A stretch of DNA of 64,000 nt from Clitoria ternatea (lineage: Eukaryota; Streptophyta; Magnoliopsida; Fabales; Fabaceae): NCBI GenBank assembly GCA_037962975.1, contig CM075673.1, positions 155,950,667 to 156,014,666 of the forward strand, in the 5' to 3' direction. Below the pieces are notes generated by a model, which searched no databases, was not told the origin of the DNA, and worked only from the letters and a program-made list of their open reading frames with translations. This document shows positions 12,318 to 24,441 of this stretch, in pieces. Position numbers and translations under genes: made by a program. The stretch's first letter is position 1. The number at the start of each line of letters is the position of its first letter.

Positions 12318-12577
12318 ATTTGTGTAACATCCCTAATATTTTAAAAAAAATTTATTGGCGAAAAAATATTAATAATTGCCCAACCGGATTTATTGAGATT
12401 TTAGGAATTATTAATATTAAAAATGCAATTATAAATAATTAAATATTGTGGAAATAAATAAATTTATTTGATTGACTAATTACAGAAAGGTTAAACGAAG
12501 AGTAATTGGAAGGAGGTAAATTTAGAAGTTACTAATGAAGGTAAAAGGTAAAAGCTTAATTAAAACTTTAAAGAAAT

Positions 12578-12585
12578 TATAAAAG
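12578..12585 (+). promoter_or_regulatory. Candidate TATA box of the solo LTR
   Basis: TATAAAAG about 255 bp into the LTR, followed by a pyrimidine-rich stretch at 12610-12690 that would fit a leader. Inferred from position only. Confidence 0.4.
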
Positions 12586-12896
12586 AAAGGGAGAAATGAC
12601 TAGTTTGCCCTTGTCCCTTAAATTTTAATTTTATTTCTTTCTTCTTCCTCACCTTCACGCGAGTTACTTCTTCTTCTTCTCCTCAAGCTGGCCGTGGCTT
12701 GCATGCTCCAAGAAGAAGACCATTTCACGTCGAAACTCCGAAATAACTACGTTTTCGAGATCGTGGCTTCGAGGTAACGAAACGGTCGTCGGAGGATCAA
12801 ACGGTGAAGAGGGTGTTAAATTCAGACGTAGGACGTTGGACACAACGTTGAAAGAACATTAACCGCATCAAGAACGAGTCGTCGGAGCTCGGAATC

Positions 12897-12904
12897 GAGG
12901 TAAG
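12897..12904 (+). promoter_or_regulatory. Splice-donor-like GAGGTAAG in LTR leader
   Basis: Perfect plant 5' splice consensus followed by GGGGTGTTCGGG. The same motif occupies a comparable place in six other LTRs in this window. Confidence 0.45.
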
Positions 12905-13564
12905 GGGGTGTTCGGGTCATAATTAATCAGAATTGATATGAAAATAGATCATGGGAAGTTTAAGAATTTAGTAAGAGTTGTCATAAATAATATACAGTAA
13001 CTAAATATAGTAGCTATGAATATATGAGTATGTGGAGTGAGATTAAATGGTTGAATATGAAAGAAATATGTTGATTGAATTAATTATATAATGAAATAAA
13101 GATTGGAATGATGAAAGTAAAAGATATGTGTAATATTTCCACTTTGAGTTATGTATGTATATTTGATTATGAATAAGAATATGGAATTTTGGATCATTGA
13201 TGATATATGCAATAGCATTGTATGGATGGGTTTGACAAGTCGGTCGCCCTGTACTGTGAGCACATGCCAGTTTCTGGTAGTTGCATATGTTGATTGTTAA
13301 TGATATGTAATGATTGAGAAATGTGAACTGTATTTGCATGATAAGTAAGTGCTATGTGTGGCATGAGATTGATAATATTTATTATATTGAGTTACATATT
13401 GTGTATGAGATACTCCGTATACTGTTGAGGGCGGGGAGTGGTCGTCGGTGCGTTGCACGAGCAAGGAGTGGCTCCTGACAGGCTTCCAGTAAACGGATTG
13501 TATGATTATGATACGTGATTATGTGGTGGAGGACGACCAACGGTATGAATTACCCTGTTTTTAG

Positions 13565-13690
13565 CTTCAGTGGTCAAGTCGGACCCAGTTAAGCTACCCA
13601 GAGGTCTTTGACCCAGTGGTTGAGGGGGAGCCAAGTCGGGCTCGGTGAACCAAGTCGGGTTCACGGGATGTCAAGTCGGACTCCCAGCTG
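13565..13690 (+). repeat. Short 'caagtcgg' dispersed repeats in LTR
   Basis: The octamer caagtcgg recurs four times with 'gctc', 'gttc', 'acc' or 'actc' tails within about 125 bp. Confidence 0.6.
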
Positions 13691-14555
13691 AAGGTCGATC
13701 CTTTAGTATCCAGATACTAGGCGTCGAATTGATATGAGAGTCAGTTGTGTTATTCGATGTATTGTTAACATTGCGTAATGATATGAATGTATTTTGTGAT
13801 AATTGTTGATTGTGATTGGCAAATTAAGGATAAAGAATTGGGAATGAGTTTATGACTAGTAGGTATGATTCGATGACAAGAGGTGAGACTAGTTGCATAA
13901 TGTAGAATTAGCAAATATGTATCTTGTTATTTAATTGTTGTTCTATATTAATTATGATACCAAACACTCACCCTTGCTGTTGTTTTCTTCTAATTTAGTA
14001 ACCAGTGGTAGGAAGAGGTTGAAGCCCCGGAGGTGCGCCAAGCAGAGAATTGATGCCAAGGAATGCAAAAAATTGTGAATTGAATGATGTGTGTATGGTA
14101 TCCTATGAATGTAATGTTTGCATGTTCTTGTGTGTGATGGACTGATTTATAATATGATCAATGTAGCTATGAATAATTGGGATAAATAGGGAGTTAGAAT
14201 TGATATGTTGAATGATGAAGATACGAATTCATATGGATAAAATGGTATAGTGGTGATGATAATATGATTAATGTTGATTTTCATGAGTTGGCTATATATA
14301 GTGGCACAGAGCCAATAGTAGATAGGGATGATGAATTAACATGAACAGGTCTTGTGTATGGTTATGGGTCATGGAGGATATACACTAGGTGGATTGTCTA
14401 GTGTTTTGACAAGTGAAGTGCATGTTAATCGAAACCAAGTCTACTTGCATGTTTGAATGTATATAAATGGACAAACTAGGCCAGATGATGCATGTGAATG
14501 TTTGAATTTGCTGGTTAATATGAAAATCTTAAGTTTCTATGCATGTACTGCATAA

Positions 14556-14905
14556 CTCGCTCAAGCGAGATGAATTCTCGCTCAAGTGAGAAGGCTTTGT
14601 GTCAGTGATATAGTCCCTGGCCAAGTCTCACTCAAGCGGGTATGACTTCGGCTCAAGCGAGACCTATATGTGTTAAGTAAGAGTGGCTACTGGGTTAATT
14701 TTGCCCAAGCGAGGAGGATTCCCGCTCAAGCGAGATGCATGTTATGCAATCAGGGGAGTTACTGGACGAATCTTGCTCAAGCAGGCATGGCCGCGCTTGA
14801 GCGAGCTAGTGAGGAAATGGTCACTGTACATTTTTCGCCCAAGCGTGTACGAGTGGCTTGAGCGAAAGTGGGAAGTCTGATGCTGGAATGGTGTTCACTC
14901 AAGTG
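14556..14905. repeat. Palindrome array CTCGCTCAAGCGAG, first block
   Basis: Repeated imperfect dyads of 10-14 bp, with arms CTCGCT and AGCGAG around CA, TT or TG, spaced roughly 15-50 bp apart. Variants include 'cgcttgagcgag', 'cgcccaagcg' and 'cactcaagtgag'. Confidence 0.8.
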
Positions 14906-14924
14906 AGTGACTAGTATGGTTATG

Positions 14925-15395
14925 TTTTGACTGAGTGTGACTAGTGTATGGTGAGTAAGTGGGATTCCGGATGAAATTTCACTAAGAGTGGGAACCTTAG
15001 AAAATAATTCTATGATGTAGTGAATTCCCGAGTGAAATGCCGAGTGGGCTATGTTCGAGACAGAACCTTCCGAGTGAGGAAGTGCGTATAATTCTGAGTG
15101 ATGGGTCTCCTAATATGATACCCCGGGTAGTGGTGTTCCGAGTGGAAATTTCCGAGTTGAAAGTAACTCGTTCCGAGTGGAGTCCCTCCGTGTGTGTAAT
15201 TCTGAGTGAGAAAAGACTCGGTCTGGATTATTTTCCGAGTGGAAACCCGAGTGAGTGTGAAGTCGATTTTGAAATAATTCACCGAGTGAAAGACCTATCA
15301 GATATGACTCGGATTTGGAATAAGTTGCCGAGTGAAAAGCCAAGTGAGAGACAAGTCGGTTTTGATTGAATTGTCGAGTGCGAAACCGAGTGATG
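14925..15395. repeat. Inverted CCGAGTG / ACTCGG array
   Basis: Frequent CCGAGTG and its near-complement ACTCGG alternate at intervals of about 15-40 bp, for example around 15040, 15140, 15170, 15235 and 15320. The frames 15037-15369 and 15049-15448 are read through this array and are not genes. Confidence 0.75.
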
Positions 15396-15419
15396 GGAAA
15401 GACGACCTCTGGTCGGATT

Positions 15420-15622
15420 TCGCTTAAGCGAGTGGGTGCCTCGCTCAAGCGAATGTAGTGGGATTCCTTACTCGAGTAATCTCACCCAAGCGGGATTAAT
15501 CCGCTTAATCGAGTCCTGTTGGTAATGTTAATGGAGCTATTTCGCTCAAGCAAGACAACCTCGCTCAAGCGAAGGCTCCTGACCTCGCTCAAATGAATCA
15601 GGTATTCGCTCAAGCGAGTGGG
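15420..15622. repeat. Palindrome array CGCTYAAGCG, second block
   Basis: Further copies of the CGCTCAAGCG and CGCTTAAGCG dyads just before the A+T-rich 3' end of the solo LTR. Confidence 0.8.
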
Positions 15623-15925
15623 CCTGGTTCTAGTTCTTTTGTTTTGTTTCATTAATCAATTTTATTCTATTCTTAAACTTATTAACTTTAATTCTACTTA
15701 TTATTTTGAACATGTCTAATAAAAATAATGGTTATTTTGAATTAGAAACTAAGTAATTATTATTAAATGTGAAAAATTTATTGCGAAAATTAATTAATTG
15801 AATAAAAATAAATGTAAATTGACCTAGGATGTTACAATTTGTACCTAGACCTAAACCCGTGTAAGTAACAATATTCATCCATGTACCCATACCTTCTAGA
15901 AATGTAAGTAATTATATCCAGATCT

Positions 15926-17060
15926 TGTTGGAAAATGGTCTTAGACTTAACAAGGGGTGAATTAAGTGTTGAAAAAACTTGACTTTTTCAAAAGTGTTTT
16001 AGGCGAAAATTATTTTAAAAGAATCTTATGTTTTAAAAAATAATCTTTGAAATTGATAAAGAGATAAAGATGCGGAAATAGGATAAGGAGATAAATATAT
16101 TAAAGTAAAGATATAAGAGAAGAGAAGAGCAAATCACGATGTATCTTGATTTGATTACTACCAGTGTGATCTAATCCAGTCTCTTGGCACAAAGGCCTAG
16201 AATTTCTCATTATGTCAAAATAATTACAAGGTTTCTCATTACAACTCTTGGAGTACCTGTCTAAGTTTGATGCCAATTCATAATTCATTCTCTATCTCGA
16301 TAGGATCAACAAGGTCTTAGAGGTCTTTCTAGAGAAGGCTTTCTCTCACTCTGGACCTAAAATACTCTTAGTCCAAGAGCACAAAGTACAAATGGTTATA
16401 AATAAAAACTTATGAAAGAAAAGACCTAAGTGAGCAAAAGATTCTTACTCGTGTGTAAACAATTGAGTAGTAGGATACTATTTCTGAAACTTAGGTTCTC
16501 AATTCATAGAAAAATTATCATCAAATAAGGAAATAACAATATACTCAGTTACCAGTAATAACCGAGGATCTAGAAAAAAGCTCATTCGATGGAATGGTTT
16601 GAACCATTTTAAGTAGTGGTTCGAACAATCCCTGCTAAGTGGTTTAAACCAATCTACTATGTGGTTTGAACTGTTCCTAAGCAAAAAGTAGTTCGAACTA
16701 CTCCCCTGAGTGGTTCAAACAATGGAGCTTAAATTTGGATCTTGTTTTTAGTTCATTGATTAACCATTTAATAAAACTTATTTTATCATGTAAGGTTTAA
16801 TTAATAAGTTTAGATCACTTAGCTTACTTTAGACTTAACTATCTTGAGATAGTAAAAACATAAGGGTAAGCTCTAAAGATAAGGACACTCTTCGGAAGCT
16901 TGACCACCCTTTGATTTGTAGGTCGAACAAGTCCTCTTGCTTTAGGTCCATTTGTTTTTAGTCCACTTGCTTTAACTTATATTCCTTAGTTTGTTTGCCT
17001 TAGTCCTTTTTCTCTTAGTTTATTTGTCATTATCAAAACCTGTTACACACATAGGAATCA
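15926..17060 (+). mobile_element. LTR-like unit, family with GGTTYGAACC palindromes, copy 1
   Basis: Begins TGTTGGAAAATGG and ends near 'cacataggaatca', after 'tttgtcattatcaaaacct'. The right ~600 bp aligns with 59885-60440 on the same strand: 'gaaaaattatc..caaataaggaaat', the palindrome block, then 'tttgtcattatcaaaacct' in the same order. AGATC occurs at 15920-15924 and 17062-17066, one base away from the TG..CA ends on both sides, so it may be a target duplication or coincidence. No protein is encoded; frames at 16100-16288 and 16499-16684 lack any known domain. Confidence 0.55.
16590..16722. repeat. GGTTYGAACC palindrome array
   Basis: Six imperfect dyads in about 130 bp: 'tggtttgaacca', 'gtggttcgaac', 'gtggtttaaacca', 'tggtttgaac', 'agttcgaact' and 'gtggttcaaac'. 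Several are exact 10-12 bp palindromes, with cores TTCGAA, TTTAAA or TTTGAA. Confidence 0.8.
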
Positions 17061-17066
17061 TAGATC

Positions 17067-17526
17067 CATTACCCGTACTTTAGTTAAATAAATCACTATT
17101 TCATATTATCATTTTCAAACATATAAGTACCCCATTTGATTTTTTATATATAACTATTACATCATTTTACAACCACCAAGAAATATAGTAATGTCGGGTA
17201 AATACATTAAATTTGACTATTCTTGTTATACTTTTAAACTCATCCTTCATATCACTCCCTCCATTTTTTTCTTAGTCATTTTAAGATTTTAAGTATGTTA
17301 TTTTTTTAATCATTCATGAAATTCAAGATGTATTTATTCATTTTCCCCAAAATTAGCCTTATAGTAAATGTTGCACTTTCATTGGTATTAGGAAAGAAGA
17401 TGTAATTAATAAGGGTATGTATTGAAAAATGAGTCTTTTAAAAAAGACCAAGAAATGCTTAAAAATAGGGTCTTATAAAGAAAGTTAGAAGGAATAACAT
17501 ATTTAATAAAATTCAAAACAAACATT
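17067..17526. other. Gene-free interval
   Basis: A+T-rich DNA with no supportable feature, ending at the target duplication of the Mutator-like element. Confidence 0.5.
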
Positions 17527-17536
17527 AATTATAAAA

Positions 17537-19492
17537 GGCTTAAATACACTTTTACCCTAAACTTTTAACCCCTGAGTTTTGTAGCGTGACTTAAAAAAAC
17601 GTCATTAGTTTAATATGTTAAGTGTTGAGGTGGGTAACGTTGAAACCACCTCGCATATCCATATACTACCACCTGTCATTTTAAAAATATGTAAAAAAAT
17701 CCCCCTCATCATCTTTCTTAATTTCAACTACTAAGAGTAATATGCACCACAACCTAAAAAACTAATTGTTAATGGTTCTAAATCTCAACCATTGAAACTA
17801 GTCCACACCTTTAAATAGAACCACATGAGATTACAGAGGAAGTGGAACCATTGTTAGCGATTTAAAATTTTAACCACTAATAATATTCAAGAACATCCAA
17901 GATCGAATAAAGCAACCTAATGCTGACATAAATTCTTCCTTGGCAAAATTACTCATATGCACAATACAATAATTGAAAAATCAAGACACAAATCAAACCA
18001 AAACATACACACACATAATCACTTCACCATTACAGATACCAATATGCTTTATATCTCCATTGTAATTGTAAATGTAAACTTTAAGTATAAAATACTATAT
18101 CCTAGAGAATACTCTAAGAACTAGGGTTTATTTCTCAAGAATGTCACTTGAAATATATGAGAACGCTAATGATCTATTTATACATTGAGAAGAAGGCTTG
18201 ATTTTGTCCCGATGTCTATTAGATAAAGCTAGTATCCTATTAGGATATCCTTAACCCTAAACCCTAAATAAAATATCCTAATCTATAGTGATTTTATCCA
18301 ACCATCCTAAATAAAATATCTTACTGGTCATATTGACTTGGTCAACTGCGGGTTCAAGCAGAATCTTGGAGGGAATAGTAAACATCAAAAAATAATGATA
18401 ATTAGTAAAGGTATAACACATAAAGATAGAATAAATCTTTTATTACAATTGTTTCCCACAATCACTATACACAACAAAACAACACAAACCAAATGTGTGA
18501 TTCCTATATTTTGTTCTTCGATAGAAAGTGACATTATGATATTGCAAGATTTGTGACCTCAATCTACATGTTTTTCTTCATCTGTGGTGGCCAAGGAGTG
18601 ACACTCTACTTTGGTAGTGCACCACAAACTCAACAATAGAAGATGACGGTCGACGACAACAAGGTTGTTACATTATTGAAACCATTAATAGATATATGAT
18701 GGTGCGAGTTTCCTCTTTCAATCATAAAACCACGCCCATTACCTCCCCACCATAAAACCACCTTCACTAACCCTAACTTCCATCACCACAAACGCCATCC
18801 CACTTTTATATCTCTTTGATAACATACAACCACCTATCACACCGCACTAAAAACATAAATAGAACACAAATTTCCCAAATCCCCGGTCATAAATTAGAAA
18901 GTTCAAAAATGAAAAACATTAATAAATAAAATATTTCTCAAATTTGAAACAAGGTAAAGATTTAAAATTTTGAGATTTAAAGGAAAGGAAGAAGGTTTAC
19001 GTAGCAATGGCCTTCGTCGGAGAAGAAGAGGGTGAACAACAGGGAAGAAAGGTTTTCGTGGGTTTGGAACATGGATAGGGGAAAGAAGATAGTGTAGGGT
19101 TGAATGGGGAAATAGGTAGCTTTTAGTTGGAACAGAGGCATCAAATTGAAGTTAAAAAGTGAGATTGAGAGATAGGGAGAAAATCCATGAATTGAGGATA
19201 GGTGGATAGATAAAGATGATGGATTGAAATAGAATGAAAGGTGGGGATGGAGATGAGGAATGGGCAGGGATTTGATGTGGAATTTTAATTTTTTTATATT
19301 TATAAAATTCACATGTGGCAATTACGTGGTGAGGTTACTTCAATGTTAGCTACCTTAACACCTAATTGACTAAACCAATGATAGGGGGTTTTTCAGCCAC
19401 CCTAAAATATTAAAAGGCTGAAAGTGATAATTTTTATGGGTTTTTTTGTATGAAACCTTAAATGTTATAGGGAGTAAAAGTGTACTTAAGCT
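17537..19492. mobile_element. Non-autonomous Mutator-like element (1956 bp)
   Basis: Left terminus GGCTTAAATACACTTTTACC and the reverse complement of the right terminus, AGCTTAAGTACACTTTTACT, match at 17 of 20 positions. The 10-bp sequence AATTATAAAA flanks both sides (17527-17536 and 19493-19502), in the 8-11 bp range of Mutator-like duplications. The interior has no transposase. It holds a tandem CCCTAAA pair near 18248 and several small frames, including 18338-18556 plus and 18977-19321 minus, that I cannot relate to any protein. A captured host fragment is possible but not shown. Confidence 0.75.
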
Positions 19493-19502
19493 AATTATAA
19501 AA

Positions 19503-20159
19503 AAAATTCAAGTGGTAATAATAAATTACTCAAATCATTAAAATTTTTAAAGATAAGAAAGTATATTAGTATATTTAAATATATGAAAAGTAAAAAACAT
19601 AATATATTAAAAATATGTGGGATAGATACAAGTATACACACTTTTAAGCTTTTCTACATATGTTAAGAAAGAATCATAGGATAGATCACCAATTAGGCTT
19701 TTTATCTCTTTGTTTTACTTCAAGTAAGTTTATGAGTTTGTTACTGGGTTTCACAAAGTCCTTGGTGAAAGCTATTGGTTTGATTTAAATATATTTTTTA
19801 AAATAATTCCATTTCACACAAAAAAACACAATGATGAGCATGAAGGAGTGTGCTTGCATTTGTGAAATCACAACAAAAAAGAGCATAAATTATTTTTTTT
19901 GTTAAATCAATTTTTAGCATGCAATAGAACACAATGGATAAACTCCCCTTTGATGAACAATCCCAACTAACATCAAGAGTTTCCTAATGTAATCATGTGG
20001 TCCGCATACGATAATCCTTCATAATTTAAAGTAGCACTCACAATAGAAAGTAGAAAATGACATGATATAAAACTCTTAGCCATAATAGGAGGGGCTCTCA
20101 AAATTCTTCATTGGTATTCCTCATGACGACACACACATTGAGAATGGTCTATGGTCATC
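19503..20159. other. Gene-free interval, possibly more decayed Copia sequence
   Basis: No readable protein similarity of my own. It adjoins the Copia relic and may be its further downstream part on the minus strand. Confidence 0.35.
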
Positions 20160-20812
20160 CATCTTTTGTGACTTATGGTTGGAAAACAATTCAACAAAAG
20201 AAAAAGATCATGGCACATAGGAATATTTTGTCACAAATTCCTTATTTTCAATGATAAATATTTTTTTAGATTCTAAAACTATTTTCAGTGTAGCCTTATT
20301 AAGCAAAACACAAGAAATAGATTTCTACGCATAGAGGAAATATACAACACATAGATGAAGCTACAGTTTTTCCAAATGTTAATTTAAGAAGAAATTTTCT
20401 TTTATCGTATACTCTATACAACAAAAAATGGTTATTATTGCAGTTAAGGATGACAAAGTAATCCATACCCATAGATATACCCGCACCTACCCTCTTGACA
20501 AATTTAACCATGGTTATTTTTCTCTTTTATTACGGTTCTAACCACAATTACAAGAAGCAGTGTAATAACATGTGACTGGATTTTAATGACTTATTATTCT
20601 AGTTATTTCTTTCTATTAGTACAATTATTCGCATATCACTATGCCTTTTCCTTGAGAGCAATAACATGTTCTATATAACCTTATTTTGTTGTAGTGTTAG
20701 TAGTCGTAAATATACTCATGTAGACTATACCACTATTAATTGCATCTTTAAATCCTTGGAACAACTCTTTAGTTTCACAGATATGTCTAGTAGCTCTAGT
20801 ATTTAGGATCCA
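20160..20812 (-). pseudogene. Copia polyprotein relic (protease to pre-integrase)
   Basis: Read on the minus strand from 20812, the sequence gives WILNTRATRHICETKELF, the region around the Copia aspartic protease active site, whose usual form is W-x-x-D-T/S-G-A-T/S-x-H-I/M. Here the catalytic D-T-G reads N-T-R. Downstream the frame breaks repeatedly. Recognisable pieces follow in other frames: a KLTFGKT segment near 20370 and an LLNKATLKIVLESKKIF segment near 20290, matching the usual order before the GAG-pre-integrase domain. In-frame stops and frameshifts make this non-functional. The 70-codon frame 20299-20511 is one surviving piece. In intact elements this is the start of the pol part of a single polyprotein. 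The LTR-like unit at 20867 lies immediately upstream and probably interrupted it. Confidence 0.75.
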
Positions 20813-20866
20813 TTAGGCTATATTATTAGCCAAGTTTTCTTCAACAACTAATAGCCCTCGCAAGTA

Positions 20867-22305
20867 TGATGCGATATTTTCATATCTTGTTTTGGCAAGT
20901 GCACCAATTATTTAACTGAGTATATTCGATAGTGTTCCCACAGGGGTTGATGGCCAAGTACCGCAATCCTAGAGATACATTATCTGAATTTCATAATAAA
21001 ATGGATTCATGTAATACAAATTTAGAAAGTAAAGACTTGCTTTTGTTCTTTTAATTGAATAACAAGTAATAGAGTATAAGGTTTAAGAAATGCAAACAGA
21101 GGGATCGAGGAAGAATTTCATCTTCAACTTTGCTTTCTCATAATACTGAATTGAGTATAATTCCTTTAGCAATTGAAGAATGATTCATATAAATAGGTTA
21201 AGCCTAATCCTTTAGGTCAAAACCCTTAATTATACCTCATCATGAATAGCCTAATCCCAATTCTTAGATGACCAATCCAAGAAAAGCCTTGAGGATAGGA
21301 ATACCCAATCAATAACTAAAGCTATTACATCTCTATTGCAATACAGCAATCATCTAAGCCTTGCTTTAGAATCCATTCTCCTCAATCCTAGGGATTTAGT
21401 TACACATGGAAAAGATAGGACGGTGAAGAATAATAGAAGAATTCATAGTGTGGTTTAGAGAGAAGTAAAAGAGAATAGTGAGAAAATCTAGAAATTGTAT
21501 TGAAAATCTAAAAAATAAGGGAGTTCGTACAAATTTACAAGCAAGAGACATATATATAATTATTTAGTTACAAAAGGGTCACCCAACTACTAACTAAAAT
21601 TTAAATAAAAATGTGCAAAAGATAAATATATACAACATATGCCAACATCACCATGCTAGACTTGGTGGGCGTGGTAACGCTTATTAGCAGGGTTGCTTTA
21701 GGGGTCATTGTATTGGAGTATGGTAATGATGGTGGAATGGGCGTGGTAATGCTTATAAGACAACGAGACCAGGTGGGTTATTAGTTCCAGTATGGTGCAT
21801 GGATACGTGTGGGTGTGGTTACACACAGGACAAAATGGATCAGGTGCTCTTGAATAATTATGTGTGGTTACATTGCTTTCCCTGGGCGTGGTAACACCCA
21901 TCAATAGGTGGAAACCTTGACCTAACATGGTTATGCGCAAACCCTTTGCTTCAAATATGCCTCCTTGATTCATGCACGTGGTTACGCTAGAATTAAGTGT
22001 GTGTTAATGCTGGTAGGCAAAGGGAATATTAATTGAAGATGATCCTTAGGCATGGGTACACCTAGATCTTCAACTCTATTTCTCCTCCTTAGTGCAATGC
22101 TTTAGGTCCTAGTTCCAAATTAACACTCATATTTAATTAATTCATACGTAATCACTATAAATAACTATAATTATTAATAATCATGAAATAAATAATAATT
22201 AAAACATCCTCATAATTCATTATATAATTAGCTATAAATTAAGCTAATTACTATTAATTTAAGAGACTTTTTATGTTAAATATTAAGACTTTTTGAGACT
22301 TACCA
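20867..22305 (-). mobile_element. LTR-like unit related to the 23-29 kb element (GCGTGGTWACGC repeats)
   Basis: Begins TGATGCGATATTTTC and ends near 'gagacttacca', paralleling TGATGCAAC and 'caagacttatca' of the LTRs at 23009 and 28207. The segment 'ttttggcaagtgcaccaatt', 'gttcccacagggg' and 'taccgcaatc' matches 'ttttggcaaacgcaccaatc', 'gttcccacaggga' and 'taccgcaatc' in those LTRs. I found no exact target duplication. It is either a diverged solo LTR or a truncated copy. Confidence 0.55.
21666..21997. repeat. GCGTGGTWACGC-type repeat array
   Basis: About nine copies of a 'gcgtggtaacgc' or 'gtggttac' core with GCGT..ACGC dyad character, in the place where the related LTRs carry CGCTTAAGCG palindromes. 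Confidence 0.65.
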
Positions 22306-23003
22306 AAATGCATGAGTTTTATCGTGAAATAAAAATATCGATCTTGCAAGGGTCGCATCATTGAGCATCGCTTGGATCTTAACATCTTAGTTTAAGCAAA
22401 CAATGATTGTGGTTTTAATAATTACAATTAAAATCGATTATAAGTCGTATATGACTCAAAAGGGCATCAATCACTTTCTTGGACCCCCAACGGTAACTCA
22501 CTATCTACCACTATATAAGCTGCATTTTCCAAGAGGAAATGCTCATACATTTAGTTTATGTAAAAAAGTTACGATCCATAAGTGTTCTCCTAGGACACCG
22601 ATTATCATTCATTCATAACTACCTTGTAACAAGCATGCTTAAAAGATAGGCCTCTAGTCTTAGCAGATTCTGTAAATGATTCAAAATTGATTATGTCACT
22701 CTAACACCATAAATTTAAGTAACTTATCCCACCATTGGGTTTCCCCTTATAGCATGCGGGCATACCTAGAGAAAACGGTAACTATTACCTTAAAATGGAA
22801 GTATTTTCCCAAGACCTCAAGAGATAACATAACCCCTAACTATTTGGATGGAGTTGGCTAGGGGCAACATTCAAATAGTTTAGCACCCCTATCTTAATAT
22901 TATTAAGTGGAAACTTCACGTTAATCTTTGTATAGAAAAATTCATATATGTATAAAAAATTTGACCTCAGATAATGGAAAATCCATTCATTTATTAAGGG
23001 AGC
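22306..23003. other. Gene-free interval, host of the 23-29 kb insertion
   Basis: Contains no supportable gene; 'tataagctgcattttccaag' near 22515 and the surrounding DNA look like ordinary intergenic or decayed LTR sequence. The same tract should resume at 29733. Confidence 0.4.
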
Positions 23004-23008
23004 AATAG

Positions 23009-24441
23009 TGATGCAACAAATCCGGAGCCATTAACTTGGTGTGAAAATCCTGAATTATTATCGACTTATTATGTGACTCTTAGAGGATTTATTTTCTTTT
23101 GGCAAACGCACCAATCGTTAAATTTGTCATATATTTGATCGTTCCCACAGGGATTGTGGTAATTACCGCAATCTTAGACTAGTACAAGCTGAATCAACGC
23201 AAGCAGATGCAATTCATTCTATTTTTCTATTATTTTATATTTTCTATGTGTTTGTATTTTCAGAAACAATATAAGAGATGAAATGTGATGAATAAAAGAT
23301 AGGTTAGGATTACTTCAGCTTACAACTTCATCAAGGAACATGCAATTAAGGTTCAATTAAGCTTCCGATGCAAGAGGACAATTCACAGTTGGTTAATCCC
23401 TAATTCCTTAGGTGAATAACACTAATTCCTAAGCATTAAACCCTAATCCCTTAGGTGTTCAATTACAGAGAAATCTAATGCGAAATTGGGGGTTGAACCC
23501 TAACTATTCACCTAATTACTAGGCCTGAATTAGTTAGGAAGCCAGAAGTTACCTAAGCCTCAACCATGTTTCCTCACTGGTGAGATTCTTCATTTGGATC
23601 TGAATTTGTCAATTCAGCAGAGTAGATCCACTTCTCAGCTTGTTCTCCTCTTTCAGAAGATAATTTTCTCAATGCAGCTTCAAGATTCCATCGGAAGCTT
23701 CAGCAATCCCAACCCTAGGGGTTTAAAAACCCATGGGAATGGATTCTATTGAAGGAATGTGGAGAGACATGGACGAGAGAATTTAGAGAGAGAAAGGAAT
23801 TAAAGAGAGATTGGAAATGAGAAAATGAATTGTGTTATTATTTCTTCACACTTCCCCTCTTTACAAAGTATGTACAAGTATATATAGACATTTAACTAAC
23901 TAACTAACTTAAATAATTACAAAGGAATACTTACTTAATAATTAACTAACTAAACTAAATACATAATTATAGGGAAATAATTAATTACAAAACATTACTT
24001 AAGTTACTAAGGTACAGCAGAAAACAGCAACGGTGCAGCACTCCACTTGGAAGGAAAAACAGCAAATTAAATAACCACATTCACGCTTAAGTGTGTCCTT
24101 GAATTTATGGTTACAGAGGATTCACGCTTGGGCGTGACTAGGCAAGCTTGAGCGTAAAGTTTGTATCTTACTGCACCCACACATGCAAACAAATAAATTT
24201 TTAGCATATGTACGCTGGCTGTCCAGCGTATGTACGCTAGGTTAGTGAATTTACAAATAAACAAATTTCCTTATATACTTTATCTTTTAATCATTTTCTT
24301 GCATGATTCAAACACTTTTGAAATAAATAAATAAAACCAGAATGAATGATAATTTATTAAATAATGATGCCAAACTAAACAATATTTAATGTATTAAGTT
24401 AAATTAAAGGTGAAATTATTAAGTCTTTTCAAGACTTATCA
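23009..24441 (-). repeat. 3' LTR of the minus-strand element (1433 bp)
   Basis: Direct repeat of 28207-29727. It is 88 bp shorter mainly because one stretch of the palindrome block is missing near 24079-24095. Confidence 0.85.
24079..24241. repeat. Palindromes in the 3' LTR: TTCACGCTTAAG and AGCGTAYGTACGCT
   Basis: Contains CGCTTAAG and 'cgcttgggcg' type dyads and, at 24205-24241, two copies of a near-perfect 14-bp palindrome of the form GCGTATGTACGC separated by 'tggctgtcc'. Confidence 0.7.

Larger units (their letters stand above)
12323..15836 (+). mobile_element. Solo LTR (gypsy-type, 3.5 kb), target duplication ATTTG
   Basis: The unit starts TGTAACATCC and ends GGATGTTACA, perfect 10-bp inverted termini in TG..CA form. 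ATTTG flanks it exactly on both sides (12318-12322 and 15837-15841). There is no second LTR, primer site or coding region, so this is a solo LTR left by LTR-LTR recombination. In plus orientation it has an A+T-rich 5' part, a possible TATA box (12578), a pyrimidine-rich leader, a GAGGTAAG motif (12897) and then arrays of short repeats. A ~900-bp central module (about 14690-15215) resembles 48340-48880 in another LTR. Ty3/gypsy assignment rests on the style of the termini; there is no protein. Confidence 0.9.

Noticed and set aside
15037..15448. Frames of 110 and 112 codons on opposite strands
   Set aside because: Both read the CCGAGTG/ACTCGG array of the solo LTR.
15920..17066. AGATC as a firm target duplication for the LTR-like unit
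   Set aside because: It sits one base off the TG..CA ends on both sides, so I kept it only as a possibility.
18246..18268. Telomere-like CCCTAAACCCTAAA
   Set aside because: Only two units inside a Mutator-like element; too short for an interstitial telomere block.
20862..22310. Target duplication for the LTR-like unit at 20867
   Set aside because: AAGTA on the left and AAATG on the right do not match; I could not set firm ends.
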